A DNA stretch of 32,782 nucleotides, from the NCBI GenBank assembly GCA_013115135.1, contig JABANP010000558.1, positions 1 through 32,782 on the forward strand, written 5' to 3'. Under the pieces are notes generated by a model. The model searched no databases, was not told the origin of the DNA, and saw only the letters and a list, made by a program, of their open reading frames with translations. A program made the translations under genes and the position numbers. Source of the stretch: Perkinsus olseni (taxonomy: Eukaryota; Perkinsozoa; Perkinsida; Perkinsidae). Position 1 is the first letter of the stretch. Each line of letters begins with the position of its first letter. Below, one piece after another: positions 1-8,212 of the stretch.

Positions 1-1
1 G

Positions 2-1770
2 AAGGTCTACAGTAACCTCGACCTCCGGTCCGGGTACTGGCAGATACCGGTACGAGCTTCCGACGTTAGCAAGACGGCCTTCTGTCCTGGTGCTAACTTA
101 CCCTTGTACGAGTTCCTCGTCATGCCCTTTGGCCTGCATTCGGCGTGTGGTACGTTCCAAGACTTGATGGATCGGATCCTCGGTGACCTTCCCTACGTCA
201 AGGTCTACTTGGACGACGTACTCATCTTCTCGCCGGATATGGAGACCCACGCTAAGCACTTGGAGGAGGTTTTCCGACGGTTAGCTGAGGCCAAGCTTAC
301 CTTGAACGCCGCTAAATGCAAGTTCGCCGGTGAAGGAGTTAAGTACCTTGGCCACTACTTCGACGAGTTCGGCATGCATCCCGACCCCGCTCGCATCCAG
401 GCCATAGCCGAGTGGACGCCACCGAGAACTGTGACTGAAGTACGTTCCTTCTTGGGCTTGGTCAACTACTATCGAACGTTCATCCCTAGGATGTCGGCCG
501 TAGCTAAGCCCATCCAACGGTTGGTTGGTCTATGCGAGAAGTGCCCCGACGATGTGCCGAAGTATTGGGACGTCGATGCTGACGAAGCCTTTGTGAAGCT
601 CAAGAACGCCCTGATCGGTCTCCCGGCTCTGGCGTACCCCGACTTTTCTCGTCCGTTCCAGATCTGCTGTGACGCTTCCAACTTGGCCATCGGTGGTGTG
701 CTGGAACAAGACGGACGTCCGATCTGCTTCTACTCCCAAGCCTTGTCTGGTGCTGAACTCCGTTGGCATACCTTCGAGAAGGAAGCGTACGCGCTGTTTC
801 GATGTCTCCAACGGTTCCACGACTACGTCATCGGCCACCCATTGGAGGTTACTATTTACAGTGATCACCGTCCACTTCAGCACCTTGCCAAGTGTACGTC
901 CGAACGTGTTCAACGTTGGGTTCTTGCTATGCAAAGGTACCGGTTTGTTGTACGCTATAAGCAAGGCACCAAGAACATCAACGCGGATGTACTCTCTCGA
1001 CCCCAACTGCCACGGCCGGATCCAGTTGTCGCTGCTCGACAAGTGGCCTTCTGTAACATCAAGGACCTCGGTCGGGACGACGCCGGTGTACGTCACTTTT
1101 CGGACGACTTTGACTGGCGCCTGCATACTTCCTTGGTGGTCCTGGACACTCTCTTCTCTGTTGACGACATCCGCGACGGCCAGGATCTGGACGAGATTGT
1201 GTCCGCGGTACGAGAGCGAGTTCTGGACGGCCATCCGTTGGGTCGCAACGAGTTCAAGACCCGAGACCTGCTGCCTTATCGGAGGATCTGGGCTTCTTTG
1301 GACGTCTCTGATGGTGTGTTGGCCCGCCACTATCGGGCGGATGCCTTGGACGAAGTTAAGCTCTTGCCTGTCATCCCCGATGAGCTGCGTGAACGTGCCC
1401 TGCAACACTATCATCAAGAGTCTGGTCATTTTGCCCGCGAGAAGATGCTCAACAAGATGAAGCAACAGTGCTACTGGCCGACGATGCACGTGGACGTGGA
1501 GGTTCATCTTCAGACCTGTACGAGTTGTTTGTCGGTTGGCCCTATGCCTGCCGCACCGTCCCCTCTCTTACCGGTTCCTGTTGGACGTGCCTGGCATACC
1601 TTGGGGATCGACTATCTCAAGATCGGCCCCGGTGTCGGTGGCTTCAAGAGCTTGCTAGTGGTTCAAGATTACTTTACGAAGTGGGCGGAAGCCTACCCAC
1701 TTCGGACGGAGACGGTTGAGGAATCCCTTCCTCATTTGTTGGGTCTCTTTGCTCGCTATGGACCACCGGT
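2..1770 (+). CDS. pol: Ty3/gypsy Pol, first part: RT, RNase H, integrase N-terminus (partial, interrupted)
   Basis: The frame is open from base 2, so the start lies outside the window; no ATG is needed here. Reverse transcriptase motifs are SNLDLRSGYWQIPV near 10-55, the FGLHSA block, and the catalytic YLDDVLIFS with YLDD at 206-217. RNase H follows, with CDAS, the EKEAYAL glutamate, YSDHRPL and NADVLSRP as its acidic positions. The integrase zinc-binding region has two His and a CxxC pair (HYHQESGH ... CTSC, about 1408-1535), and the first catalytic Asp is in GIDYLKIG (codon 1610-1612). Homology ends at 1770, where a foldback element was inserted; translation past it gives only repeat-derived residues up to a stop at 1960. 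The Pol would copy element RNA into DNA and integrate it, but this copy is split. Confidence 0.93.
1763..1770. repeat. Target site duplication, left (foldback copy 1)
   Basis: CCACCGGT here is repeated exactly at 2629-2636, on either side of the inserted element. The pol reading frame resumes perfectly if one copy and the insert are removed (866 bp), which fixes the boundaries to the base. Confidence 0.9.
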
Positions 1771-1784
1771 GGGTGTATTACGAT

Positions 1785-2018
1785 TCGTACACCGAAAACT
1801 CGTACACTATCGCTTCGTACACGGCTCGTACCCTGAATACTCGTTCACTCATCGGATTCATACATCGTCATTTCGTACACTTGAGACTCGTACACGTAAT
1901 ACTCGTACTCATGACACTCGTACATATAATACTCGTTCATGTAGTGAGTCGTACACTTGAAGTTCGTACACGTGAATCTCATACATTGGCAACTCGTACA
2001 CGAGCACGACTCGTACAC
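1785..2018 (+). repeat. Left arm: 15-bp tandem units (TCGTACAC-N7)
   Basis: About 15 units follow each other, most exactly 15 bp apart, with TCGTACAC conserved and the remaining 7 bases variable but often ending in AC. A few units are 11-18 bp. Because 15 is a multiple of 3 and stops are rare in the unit, all frames look open (TRTRNTRT-like peptides); this is a by-product of the repeat and not coding evidence. Confidence 0.9.
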
Positions 2019-2135
2019 TTTGCTTGCTGAGTCGCATTTTTGGGCCGCGCGCTGGGTGCACTGACGGAGCGGAGGAAGTTATATTGTCTATAGTGAGCGA
2101 ACTGTTCGCGCCACTCTGTGAGAAAAAGTTTATTA

Positions 2136-2207
2136 GTGTGAGTGGTATAGTGGTTAAGGTAGCGGGCTCTCGATCAGAAGGTCGCAAGTTCGATCCTATG
2201 TGCAGGG
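2136..2207 (+). other. tRNA-Glu-like sequence in the foldback core
   Basis: TGGTATAGTGG (2143-2153) fits a pol III A box and GTTCGATCC (about 2188-2196) fits a B box. Between them, the loop CTCTCGA at 2167-2173 would place T at position 33 and a CTC anticodon at 2169-2171, and GGCTCTC resembles the same region of eukaryotic tRNA-Glu(CUC) as I recall it. The stems are decayed: acceptor and T stems pair poorly and two anticodon-stem pairs are broken. It is therefore a tRNA-derived, SINE-like module and not a functional tRNA. The same module is kept in copy 2 (minus strand, 13662-13733). Confidence 0.55.
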
Positions 2208-2265
2208 ACTCCCTTACGAGGGAGGAAGTAGACTGGTAGAAAGCGGCGGGAGAGCGCCGGGGGAG

Positions 2266-2326
2266 CGCAAAAATTTTTTAGGCAAGTCGCGGAGCGGCTC
2301 CGCGACTTGCCTAAAAAATTTTTGCG
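2266..2326. repeat. 29-bp perfect inverted repeat, 3-nt loop
   Basis: The two 29-base arms, beginning CGCAAAAATTTTTTAGG and meeting at GGAG-CGG-CTCC, are exact reverse complements. It lies in a stretch of about 130 bp (roughly 2220-2352) that copy 2 lacks, so it was either gained by copy 1 or lost by copy 2. It is not a simple terminator: the A/T-rich foot is symmetrical and the top is GC-rich. Confidence 0.9.
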
Positions 2327-2328
2327 GA

Positions 2329-2620
2329 GTGTACGAAATGAAGGTGTACGACTTGAAACTGGGGTTGTGTATGAAATGAGAGTGTATGAAATGACGGTGT
2401 ACGAGGTGAAAGTGTACGACTATTATGTGTACTGATGTTATATGTACGGGTATTACGTATACGAGCATCATGTGTACGAGTTTTATATGTACGAATCGCT
2501 CGTGTATGAGTATTTTGTGTATGACTTTTCGGTGTACGAGCATTTCGTGTACGATTCGAAGATGTATGAGTATTGGAGACATAAGTCGAAAATGTACGAC
2601 TATTTGGTGTACGAAACGTG
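2329..2620 (-). repeat. Right arm: inverted 15-bp tandem units (GTGTACGA-N7)
   Basis: Around 19 units of mostly 15 bp carry GTGTACGA or close variants (ATGTACGA, GTGTATGA). This is the reverse complement of the left-arm core, so the two arms can fold back on each other in a repeat register even though the variable bases differ. Confidence 0.9.
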
Positions 2621-2628
2621 AACATCCC

Positions 2629-2636
2629 CCACCGGT
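2629..2636. repeat. Target site duplication, right (foldback copy 1)
   Basis: CCACCGGT, identical to 1763-1770. Directly after it the integrase sequence resumes as RIHSDQG. Confidence 0.9.
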
Positions 2637-4329
2637 ACGGATTCACTCTGACCAAGGAGCCCAGTTTGAGAGTGCCTTGTTCAGGGCTACCCTGGACGCT
2701 CTAGGTATATCGAAGTCCCGGACGACTATCTACCACCCGGCCGGTAACGGCCTAGTAGAGCGACTTAACGGTACGATCCTGTCCATGCTAAGAAGGCACT
2801 GTGCTATTCCTGATTGGCCGGCCCACCTACCCGCCTTGCTGTTCAAGTATAATACGGCTATCCACACGTCTACTGGTTATAGCCCCTTTATGCTTATGTA
2901 TGGACGCGAGCCCCCCGCTGACTTCGTACCGATAACCTCTGCTTATAGCTCCCTGGTGTTTGACACGGAGACCTATGGTCAGTACGTCGCTCGTGTACGT
3001 GCCTACTTGGACGACGAGGTAGATCAAGCAGTGACTCATGCGGCGGCTAGATACAAGTCCTTCTACGACCGTAAGGCCAAACCGTCGGCCTTCTACCCGA
3101 ACGCCAGAGTGTTTCTGCGGGTGCATGTCCCTAACAACAAGCTGGCCCCGCGCTGGGAAGGTGACTGGTACGTTCTGGACATCGTCGGTTCTCAAGACCC
3201 TGTCAAGGTGCTTCGTCTCAAGCACGTGGTGACTGGCGAGATCAAGATCAGCAACGTGGACCATGTGAGGTTGGATCCTGTCCAGCCCGACCAACTTCCG
3301 GACGGCCTTCTTCAACGAGTCAATCGTGAGGTTCCCGATCTTCCACCGGTCCCTGCCTTCAATCCGGAGGCACCACCACCTGATGTGCTACATCCCCGAC
3401 GAGTCCCGCCGCCGTCGACGATGGCTGACGAGGATGAGTTCCTGTACGGCGCTCCTGCTATTCCTCCGGCCCCGGCTGAGAACGTACGACCATCACCTCC
3501 GGTGTCTGTGCCCCCTGCAGTATCTCCTCGTCGACGACGTGTTCTTCGACCAGGACCCGTGGCACGACCACCACCGACGCCTTTGGCCCCTACGCCTCCA
3601 GTTCGTGAATCGCCAGGCCTTGCGGACTTTGCGACGCCCACGGCTTCCCCGGTTGCGGAGGATCCGGCTGCGACTGACTCCCCGCCGAGACCTGCGCCTT
3701 CTCGACCCTCGTTAGCGACTCCTCCAGATCAGCCCGCTTCACCAGTACTCTCACCGCTGCCCTCGAGACCGTCTGATGAGCCTACTCCGGTACGCTCCCG
3801 ATCTTCGTCTCACCTGTTGGTGACTCCCGACGAGTACTCTTCCCCCTCGGCGCCGTCACGTGACACTTTAAGGTTGGTTGACGAGCCTCCCTCTGGACGC
3901 TCACGGTCACCGTCTTCATTGTCACCACGCCCTGCTCAGCCGTCGATGGCCTCGTCATCGCCATCTCGGCCATCCCCGTCGTCTGATGAGCCTACCCCGG
4001 TACGCTCCCGATCATCGACTCCGGTTGCTCCACGAGAGACTCCCGAAGAATCTACGCCCCCGCTTCCTATGGTGGACAGCCCTGCTACGGAGCGTGATTT
4101 TGAGTCTCCCCAAGGAACGGCAACCCCTTCTTCGGACCCCGATTCGGTTCAACAACCCCTGGCGGAAACGTCTCCGCTCCGCACGGATGTCGACCCTGAG
4201 CCCACAAGACCATTCACTCGGTCTAGGGCTGGCCGTCAACCCCGACCACCCGTTCGCTTCGACCCTGATACGTACGTCCCTGTGGCTCTCCGTAGTGAGC
4301 AAGGACACGTACGTTCTGACTCTTCTTAA
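2637..4329 (+). CDS. pol: Ty3/gypsy Pol, second part: integrase core and Pro/Ser-rich tail
   Basis: This continues the integrase after the foldback insertion. The second catalytic Asp is in HSDQGAQF (codon 2650-2652) and the Glu in GNGLVERLNG (codon 2758-2760), with exactly 35 residues between them, the D35E spacing of retroviral-type integrases. FKYNTAIHTSTGYSPFMLMYGREP and a basic, SH3-like stretch (PRWEGDWYVLDIVG) follow, as in other gypsy integrases. From about 3300 the protein turns low-complexity, rich in Pro, Ser and Arg for about 340 residues, with a repeated SDEPTPVRSRSS motif, and ends with FTRSRAGRQPRPPVRF before TAA at 4327-4329. No clear chromodomain is visible. The tail is long for this family; its role is unknown. 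Confidence 0.92.
3771..4019 (+). repeat. In-frame direct repeat in the Pol tail
   Basis: A stretch of about 37 bases encoding SDEPTPVRSRSS starts at 3771 and again at 3981, exactly 210 bp (70 codons) apart, with only a couple of base differences. This points to tandem growth of the disordered tail in frame. Confidence 0.75.
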
Positions 4330-4690
4330 TTGAGGATGATGGTTGGTACGTGAGGAGGAAGGAAGTTGGTGCACACTTCTGACTCTTTATACAGCTCTGA
4401 GTTGGACGATTTCCGGCCTCCTCTATGCCACCCATTGCAAGCCTGCCGGCAGCCTATCCCCCGTGTACGGATAGTTCCTCTTGTTCCCCGTTCTGTTCTG
4501 CGACGAAGCCTGTTATTTGGTCGGTGTATGTTGGACGTCAACGTTTTGTACAACCGCCTTATTCTGCCTTGTTAAGGTGTTACTTCTCTCGCACTACGAT
4601 TCGGTTCTCAAGGACGCCGATTGTGCGCTGTAATTCTCGCTCGCCCGGACGTTTCACGTCACACGAGCCGTTCTTCCGGTCTGAGATCTG
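4330..4690 (+). other. Spacer between pol and ORF2
   Basis: These 361 bases have stops in all plus-strand frames over most of their length and no motif I recognise. They do not match the LTR at 10579. A splice acceptor or internal start signal serving ORF2 would be expected here if ORF2 is expressed, but I cannot point to one. Confidence 0.5.
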
Positions 4691-5887
4691 ATGGTACCCG
4701 CGCCGATTCTTAAGGTTACCCTCACTTCTCTTTTAGCCCGGTACGTTTTTTCGCTCTCTCTTATGAGCCTACGCCCTCTCTTGACTGAGATTGTCGGTCG
4801 TCCGCCTTCTACTGGCCAACAGGACAACGTCTCCTTCCGCCAGATCACGGACGCTGTCATTGGCCCTGATCCGCCTACCCCGAAGAGTTCACGTTTTGGT
4901 AAGTACGCCGAGTCCGCCATCTTGGTCCACACCCCCCAAGAGACCCTGCAGCCATGCGAGGATCGTGATGAGGACGGCAAGATCTGCAAGGTTCGTGACA
5001 GGCACATGAACGCTTACCAGACGGTCCCTGGCTTATCGGCCGAGTACGTGCCCGCCTACTTGGACGCTGTGACTACCACTGGTCTACTAAGGTCCAAGGT
5101 CGGACGTGGCAGTCCGTTCCAGACTCCTAAGGTACGCAAGATGATCCAAGGCTACCGTCCTGCGTGGGAGGAGGAAAGTATTCCCTTCTCCCAGATGGCT
5201 TTCGGTTACAAGATCGTGTTCGCTCCTCCTCCTGTGGACGCCAACCCTGCCGACCATACCCTGGAGCACCTATTGCGGACGAGCTTGGTCTACCCGTACG
5301 ACAAGACATCGTACTGCCTTCTGTGCCTGGCCATTGCCAACTGGCGGCGCAGATATCAGCCTGTGGACGAGCCCTTGCCCGCGGACCCGACGCTAACTTC
5401 GGCGGAGTTATCTTCCTGTGAAGCCCTCTTTGTTCGTCATTGCGGACGTCATGGAGCACCTACGATCCACACTCAGAGTTTGTCTAAGGAGAAGCTGTGT
5501 GCCCCTAAGGTGTATCCTCTGTTCTTCATCGACCTCAAAGTTGGACGACGAAGCGACACTAGGACGTACGTCACTGAGGACTTCACCGATATGTCTAAGG
5601 CGGACACCCTTCCGGACGATCTCAAGGAGATTGGCTCTTACATTCGGGATTACTGCATGTCTGACCCCCGATTTGTACGGCGTTTTGTTCACCCCGGTAT
5701 CCAGAGGTTGATGGTTTGGATGGTTGGTTCTCTCAAGGACGCCTTCCCCGTGAGTTTTTCTCAAGGAGGCTCACCCCTCTATTATGTGGGCTCTCTTGGT
5801 TCGAGTTCTGGACGCTTACCGAGAGGCTCGCAAGGCCGTCACCATCAACGATACCACGTCTGTTCAAGGTTCCCCTGGAGCCTCTAA
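4691..5887 (+). CDS. Ty3/gypsy downstream ORF2, first frame (unknown protein)
   Basis: An ATG at 4691 opens a frame to a stop at 5885-5887, but the likely coding part ends near 5749 (353 codons), where the reading passes to the frame of the next entry. The protein is not one I recognise. It begins with a mildly hydrophobic stretch and continues as an acidic and aromatic globular-looking sequence with scattered Cys (CEDRDEDGKIC, SYCLLCLAIANWRRRY). There is no zinc knuckle, protease or polymerase motif and no convincing transmembrane anchor. Codon usage, with frequent GGACG and TACG, resembles pol upstream, which supports membership of the same element. The position after pol is where env sits in envelope-bearing elements, but nothing here looks like an envelope protein. 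Confidence 0.7.
   Translation: MVPAPILKVTLTSLLARYVFSLSLMSLRPLLTEIVGRPPSTGQQDNVSFRQITDAVIGPDPPTPKSSRFGKYAESAILVHTPQETLQPCEDRDEDGKICKVRDRHMNAYQTVPGLSAEYVPAYLDAVTTTGLLRSKVGRGSPFQTPKVRKMIQGYRPAWEEESIPFSQMAFGYKIVFAPPPVDANPADHTLEHLLRTSLVYPYDKTSYCLLCLAIANWRRRYQPVDEPLPADPTLTSAELSSCEALFVRHCGRHGAPTIHTQSLSKEKLCAPKVYPLFFIDLKVGRRSDTRTYVTEDFTDMSKADTLPDDLKEIGSYIRDYCMSDPRFVRRFVHPGIQRLMVWMVGSLKDAFPVSFSQGGSPLYYVGSLGSSSGRLPRGSQGRHHQRYHVCSRFPWSL
5750..5765 (+). other. Frame junction in ORF2: candidate 16-nt GT-AG segment or +1 shift
   Basis: The first ORF2 frame and the second are offset by +1. The bases GTGAGTTTTTCTCAAG sit exactly between codons of the first frame (after GCC TTC CCC) and of the second (GAG GCT CAC). 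Their removal joins the frames in phase 0. GTGAGT is an excellent 5' splice-site match and the segment ends in AG; a 19-nt alternative ending at 5768 also works. Sixteen nucleotides would be among the shortest introns known. A programmed +1 shift at the T run or a plain inactivating indel explains the data as well. Confidence 0.35.
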
Positions 5888-7997
5888 TTCGGCCGCCTCA
5901 GAGAGGGATCGTACGACCCCTTCTCCGGAGCCGGCAAATTTTTCCCGTCAGCAGGAGCTACCGCCAAAACCTACGGCTTCTCCAACGCCTGGTACAGTGA
6001 TAGATTTGACGGCGACCTCGACATCGGCGCCACCCCGCCCTGCTACGGCTGTGAGACGCTCAGGTCGTGGAGGATTCCGAGGACGTGCTAATCCTAATCC
6101 TCCTTCTTCTCAACGTCGTACGACTACCCCGACTCCGGCGCCTGTTCATGACCCGGTACCACTACCAGCGAGGCCTTTTAGAAGCCTACCGTACGGCCAA
6201 GACCCCAGGCCGCCTCTATACTCTCCTCAAGGACGCCCTGCACCCTTACCCCGACCCTCGGGTTATGATCGTGAGGGGAGGGAGGAGAGACCAGTGGAGT
6301 ACGCCTACAGGTATGATCCTCACCCGAGTGACTATGAGCACCGGTACGGTAGCCCTTCTCAATTTCTGGTACGTCGAGGTTATCCGGACTATCGAGACCG
6401 CCGCCCAATCGACGGACGTCGTGACTTCCCCGGTGGCTGCATACCGTACGTCGAGCCTGGCCCGAACTACTACAACCCGGAACATGCCCCTCGCCCTCGC
6501 TATGACGACGTTGGACGCCGAAACCGGTATGACGAGTATGCTGACTACTACGACGAGAGAGACCAGTATGCCTATGAGAGAAGCCGCAGCCCTCGCTTCG
6601 AGCCCCGGTGTGTCCTTCGTGAAGCCCCGCGTGATGACCATGCTGATCTCGTACGACTACCCCCACATTGGATGGAAGTGGTCGCTCAGCATAACGGTAC
6701 GACGGCTGATTCTATCTACCGAACGCTGCAGGAGGACGCTGCTATCTTGGGCTACCGGTTCGGCTCGCCAGAGTTCGTCAACTACCTCTTCGTACGTGGT
6801 CTCCGTAACCTCATGTACGACGCCGATCTGCGCCTACGTGAACGCCATCCTGTGGCTCAGCCTAGAGCTGACTCCGTGGTGTTGAGACCAGCTCCCGCAA
6901 GGACGACAAGGCAAGTGGAAGAAGACTTCGATGACTTGTACGGAAGACTTGGTAGCGGCGAGGACACCAACAACCCGAGCGCGGTCATTACTGATCCTGC
7001 CGTTGTGGAGGCCGACCACGAGAAGGACGTCAATGTTGAAGACGATGAAGCCGACGCCCCTGCGGACGTGCAGCAAGATGTCCCTGTGATACCCGAGTGG
7101 GCTTTGTTCTTCGCTGGTGTTCAGGAGGCCCCTCCGAAGGCTCTCCCGCCGATTCCTGCGAGCTTCCGTACGAAGAACTGCACTTGGTACGATCTCCTGG
7201 CTGGTGGTCAACGACGCCCCGACCTCGACTGGGTGGATAATGAGGACGTTCTCTCTGGCAACTCCGCTGATGAATGGCAATGGGACGCCGTGTCTGAGTG
7301 GACTCAGTTTTGGGAAAGGCATTCTCATATCCTGCCCGACTCGTGCCTCAAGGAAGTTCGGACGTTCAACGCGGTCTGCCTACCCGTGGCTAGTGGTTTC
7401 ATACCGGCCAAGGACAAGCTCTGGTCTTACCATCTTGACGGACGCGTATTGGTTATGACCGGCCTGGCCGCTGGTTCAAGGAACGCCTCTGCTAAGTCCA
7501 CCGACTGTGACGGTTGGGTACCCTTATCGTACGAGCTGCTGCGTTGGTGCCATGGTTCCGGATTGTACGTGATGACTAATCTCAACCATACTGAGAAAGG
7601 TGTCTACGCTGGTCCGGACGCTCGCCACAAGATGCTCAATGAAGCCAATCTGGTCTTCTGTTGTCCGGCTCACGCCTCGGCCGCGGTTTATCGTCTGACC
7701 CTGCTGTCCAACTTGTACCCTCCGATACCCGGACGTACCCTTTATACGTTCAGGTCTCGCAAGTGTTGGGATACGGACCTTCGTGATGCTCATGGTCACT
7801 GGACGGGTGTCACGTACGACGAAGCCCAGGCTATGCTACAGCTGACTTTCCGTACGACTAACACTGCCGCCAACGCCGAGCTTACTGGTATGGACGCCTT
7901 GGCTCCGCGTGAGTTCGAGGTACAGTTTTGGGGTTCAGCTTCGGACGAGACTGTCAAGAAGGCCAGACACGAGAACGAGAAGGAGTCCCCGAGATGA
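5784..7997 (+). CDS. Ty3/gypsy downstream ORF2, second frame (basic, RG/RY-rich, unknown)
   Basis: The frame is open from 5754; the first ATG is 5784, but the real protein probably continues from the first ORF2 frame, giving about 1,096 residues in all. From the ATG, residues 70-76 hold VIDLT, a classic SUMO-interaction-like motif, then RRSGRGGFRGR (91-101) and about 170 residues rich in Arg, Tyr, Pro and Asp (YRYDPHPSDYEHRYG), which looks like a disordered nucleic-acid-binding region. An acidic linker follows (about 390-430). The last 300 residues are globular with several Cys and Trp (ALFFAGV, DEWQWDAVSEWTQFWERH, WVPLSYELLRWCHG). I recognise no family. It could package RNA or aid replication; this is inference only. 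Confidence 0.7.
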   Translation: MWALLVRVLDAYREARKAVTINDTTSVQGSPGASNSAASERDRTTPSPEPANFSRQQELPPKPTASPTPGTVIDLTATSTSAPPRPATAVRRSGRGGFRGRANPNPPSSQRRTTTPTPAPVHDPVPLPARPFRSLPYGQDPRPPLYSPQGRPAPLPRPSGYDREGREERPVEYAYRYDPHPSDYEHRYGSPSQFLVRRGYPDYRDRRPIDGRRDFPGGCIPYVEPGPNYYNPEHAPRPRYDDVGRRNRYDEYADYYDERDQYAYERSRSPRFEPRCVLREAPRDDHADLVRLPPHWMEVVAQHNGTTADSIYRTLQEDAAILGYRFGSPEFVNYLFVRGLRNLMYDADLRLRERHPVAQPRADSVVLRPAPARTTRQVEEDFDDLYGRLGSGEDTNNPSAVITDPAVVEADHEKDVNVEDDEADAPADVQQDVPVIPEWALFFAGVQEAPPKALPPIPASFRTKNCTWYDLLAGGQRRPDLDWVDNEDVLSGNSADEWQWDAVSEWTQFWERHSHILPDSCLKEVRTFNAVCLPVASGFIPAKDKLWSYHLDGRVLVMTGLAAGSRNASAKSTDCDGWVPLSYELLRWCHGSGLYVMTNLNHTEKGVYAGPDARHKMLNEANLVFCCPAHASAAVYRLTLLSNLYPPIPGRTLYTFRSRKCWDTDLRDAHGHWTGVTYDEAQAMLQLTFRTTNTAANAELTGMDALAPREFEVQFWGSASDETVKKARHENEKESPR

Positions 7998-8212
7998 GGC
8001 TTCACCACTTCGCCCGTCATGGTACGCCCTCCGACCGTATGGCTTATATGAGTATGTTCTCGACACGGTATCAAGATCCAGCCAACCCCTTTCGTCGTGA
8101 AGGACCTCTTCAAGGACCTGGTCAGACTCTCGGACGCCTTATGGACGACGTTGCTGAATGTACGGCAGGCCAATGGAAACTTTCCTTATACATCGTGCTG
8201 TACATGGTATAA
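7994..8212 (+). CDS. Ty3/gypsy small ORF3, interrupted by LINE insertion
   Basis: The ATG at 7994-7996 overlaps the ORF2 stop at 7995-7997 (ATGA), an arrangement that can permit termination-reinitiation. The frame codes for MRLHHFARHG and onward, with element-like codon use (CTCAAGGACC, CTCGGACGCC). True element sequence seems to end at 8203; the last codons before the stop at 8212 belong to the inserted LINE. Resuming at 10364 in the same phase gives 12 more codons and a TGA at 10400-10402, so the intact ORF3 would be about 82 residues. No family recognised. Confidence 0.5.
   Translation: MRLHHFARHGTPSDRMAYMSMFSTRYQDPANPFRREGPLQGPGQTLGRLMDDVAECTAGQWKLSLYIVLYMV
8195..8203. repeat. Probable target site duplication, left (LINE)
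   Basis: GTGCTGTAC here corresponds to GTTCTGTAC at 10355-10363, with one mismatch in nine. ORF3 reading resumes in phase across the pair, which supports these as the LINE insertion boundaries. Confidence 0.5.

Larger units (their letters stand above)
1771..2628 (+). mobile_element. Foldback-like non-autonomous DNA transposon, copy 1 (858 bp)
   Basis: The element starts GGGTGTATTACGATTCGTAC and its other end, read on the minus strand, starts GGGATGTTCACGTTTCGTAC, so the termini are imperfect inverted repeats sharing TTCGTACACC. Perfect 8-bp duplications flank it. Inside, the left arm is an array of 15-bp units TCGTACAC plus 7 variable bases, and the right arm is the same array inverted (GTGTACGA units). 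A unique core of about 300 bp lies between, with a tRNA-like sequence and a long hairpin. It has no transposase, so it would need one in trans. Tandem repeats in inverted arms are the hallmark of foldback elements; 8-bp duplications are typical of hAT, so the superfamily is open. A second copy lies at 13368-14098. Confidence 0.85.

Noticed and set aside
530..1507. 325-codon minus-strand ORF over the gypsy pol
   Set aside because: Antisense shadow of a clearly real RT/RNase H frame.
2024..2239. ORF (starting LSRIFGPRAGC when read from TTG) found in both foldback copies
   Set aside because: Shared because the transposon core is shared; it overlaps the tRNA-like module and has no motif.
2214..2582. 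Minus-strand ORF of 122 codons with regular five-residue pattern (VHxxL)
   Set aside because: The pattern comes from the 15-bp unit, a multiple of 3 with few stops; frames on both strands are open there, and copy 2 does not keep the same ORF.
1771..2628. CRISPR-like array of regularly spaced repeats
   Set aside because: Repeats are 8 bp with 7-bp spacers, inverted between arms, within a target-duplication-bounded element in eukaryotic DNA; no cas genes.
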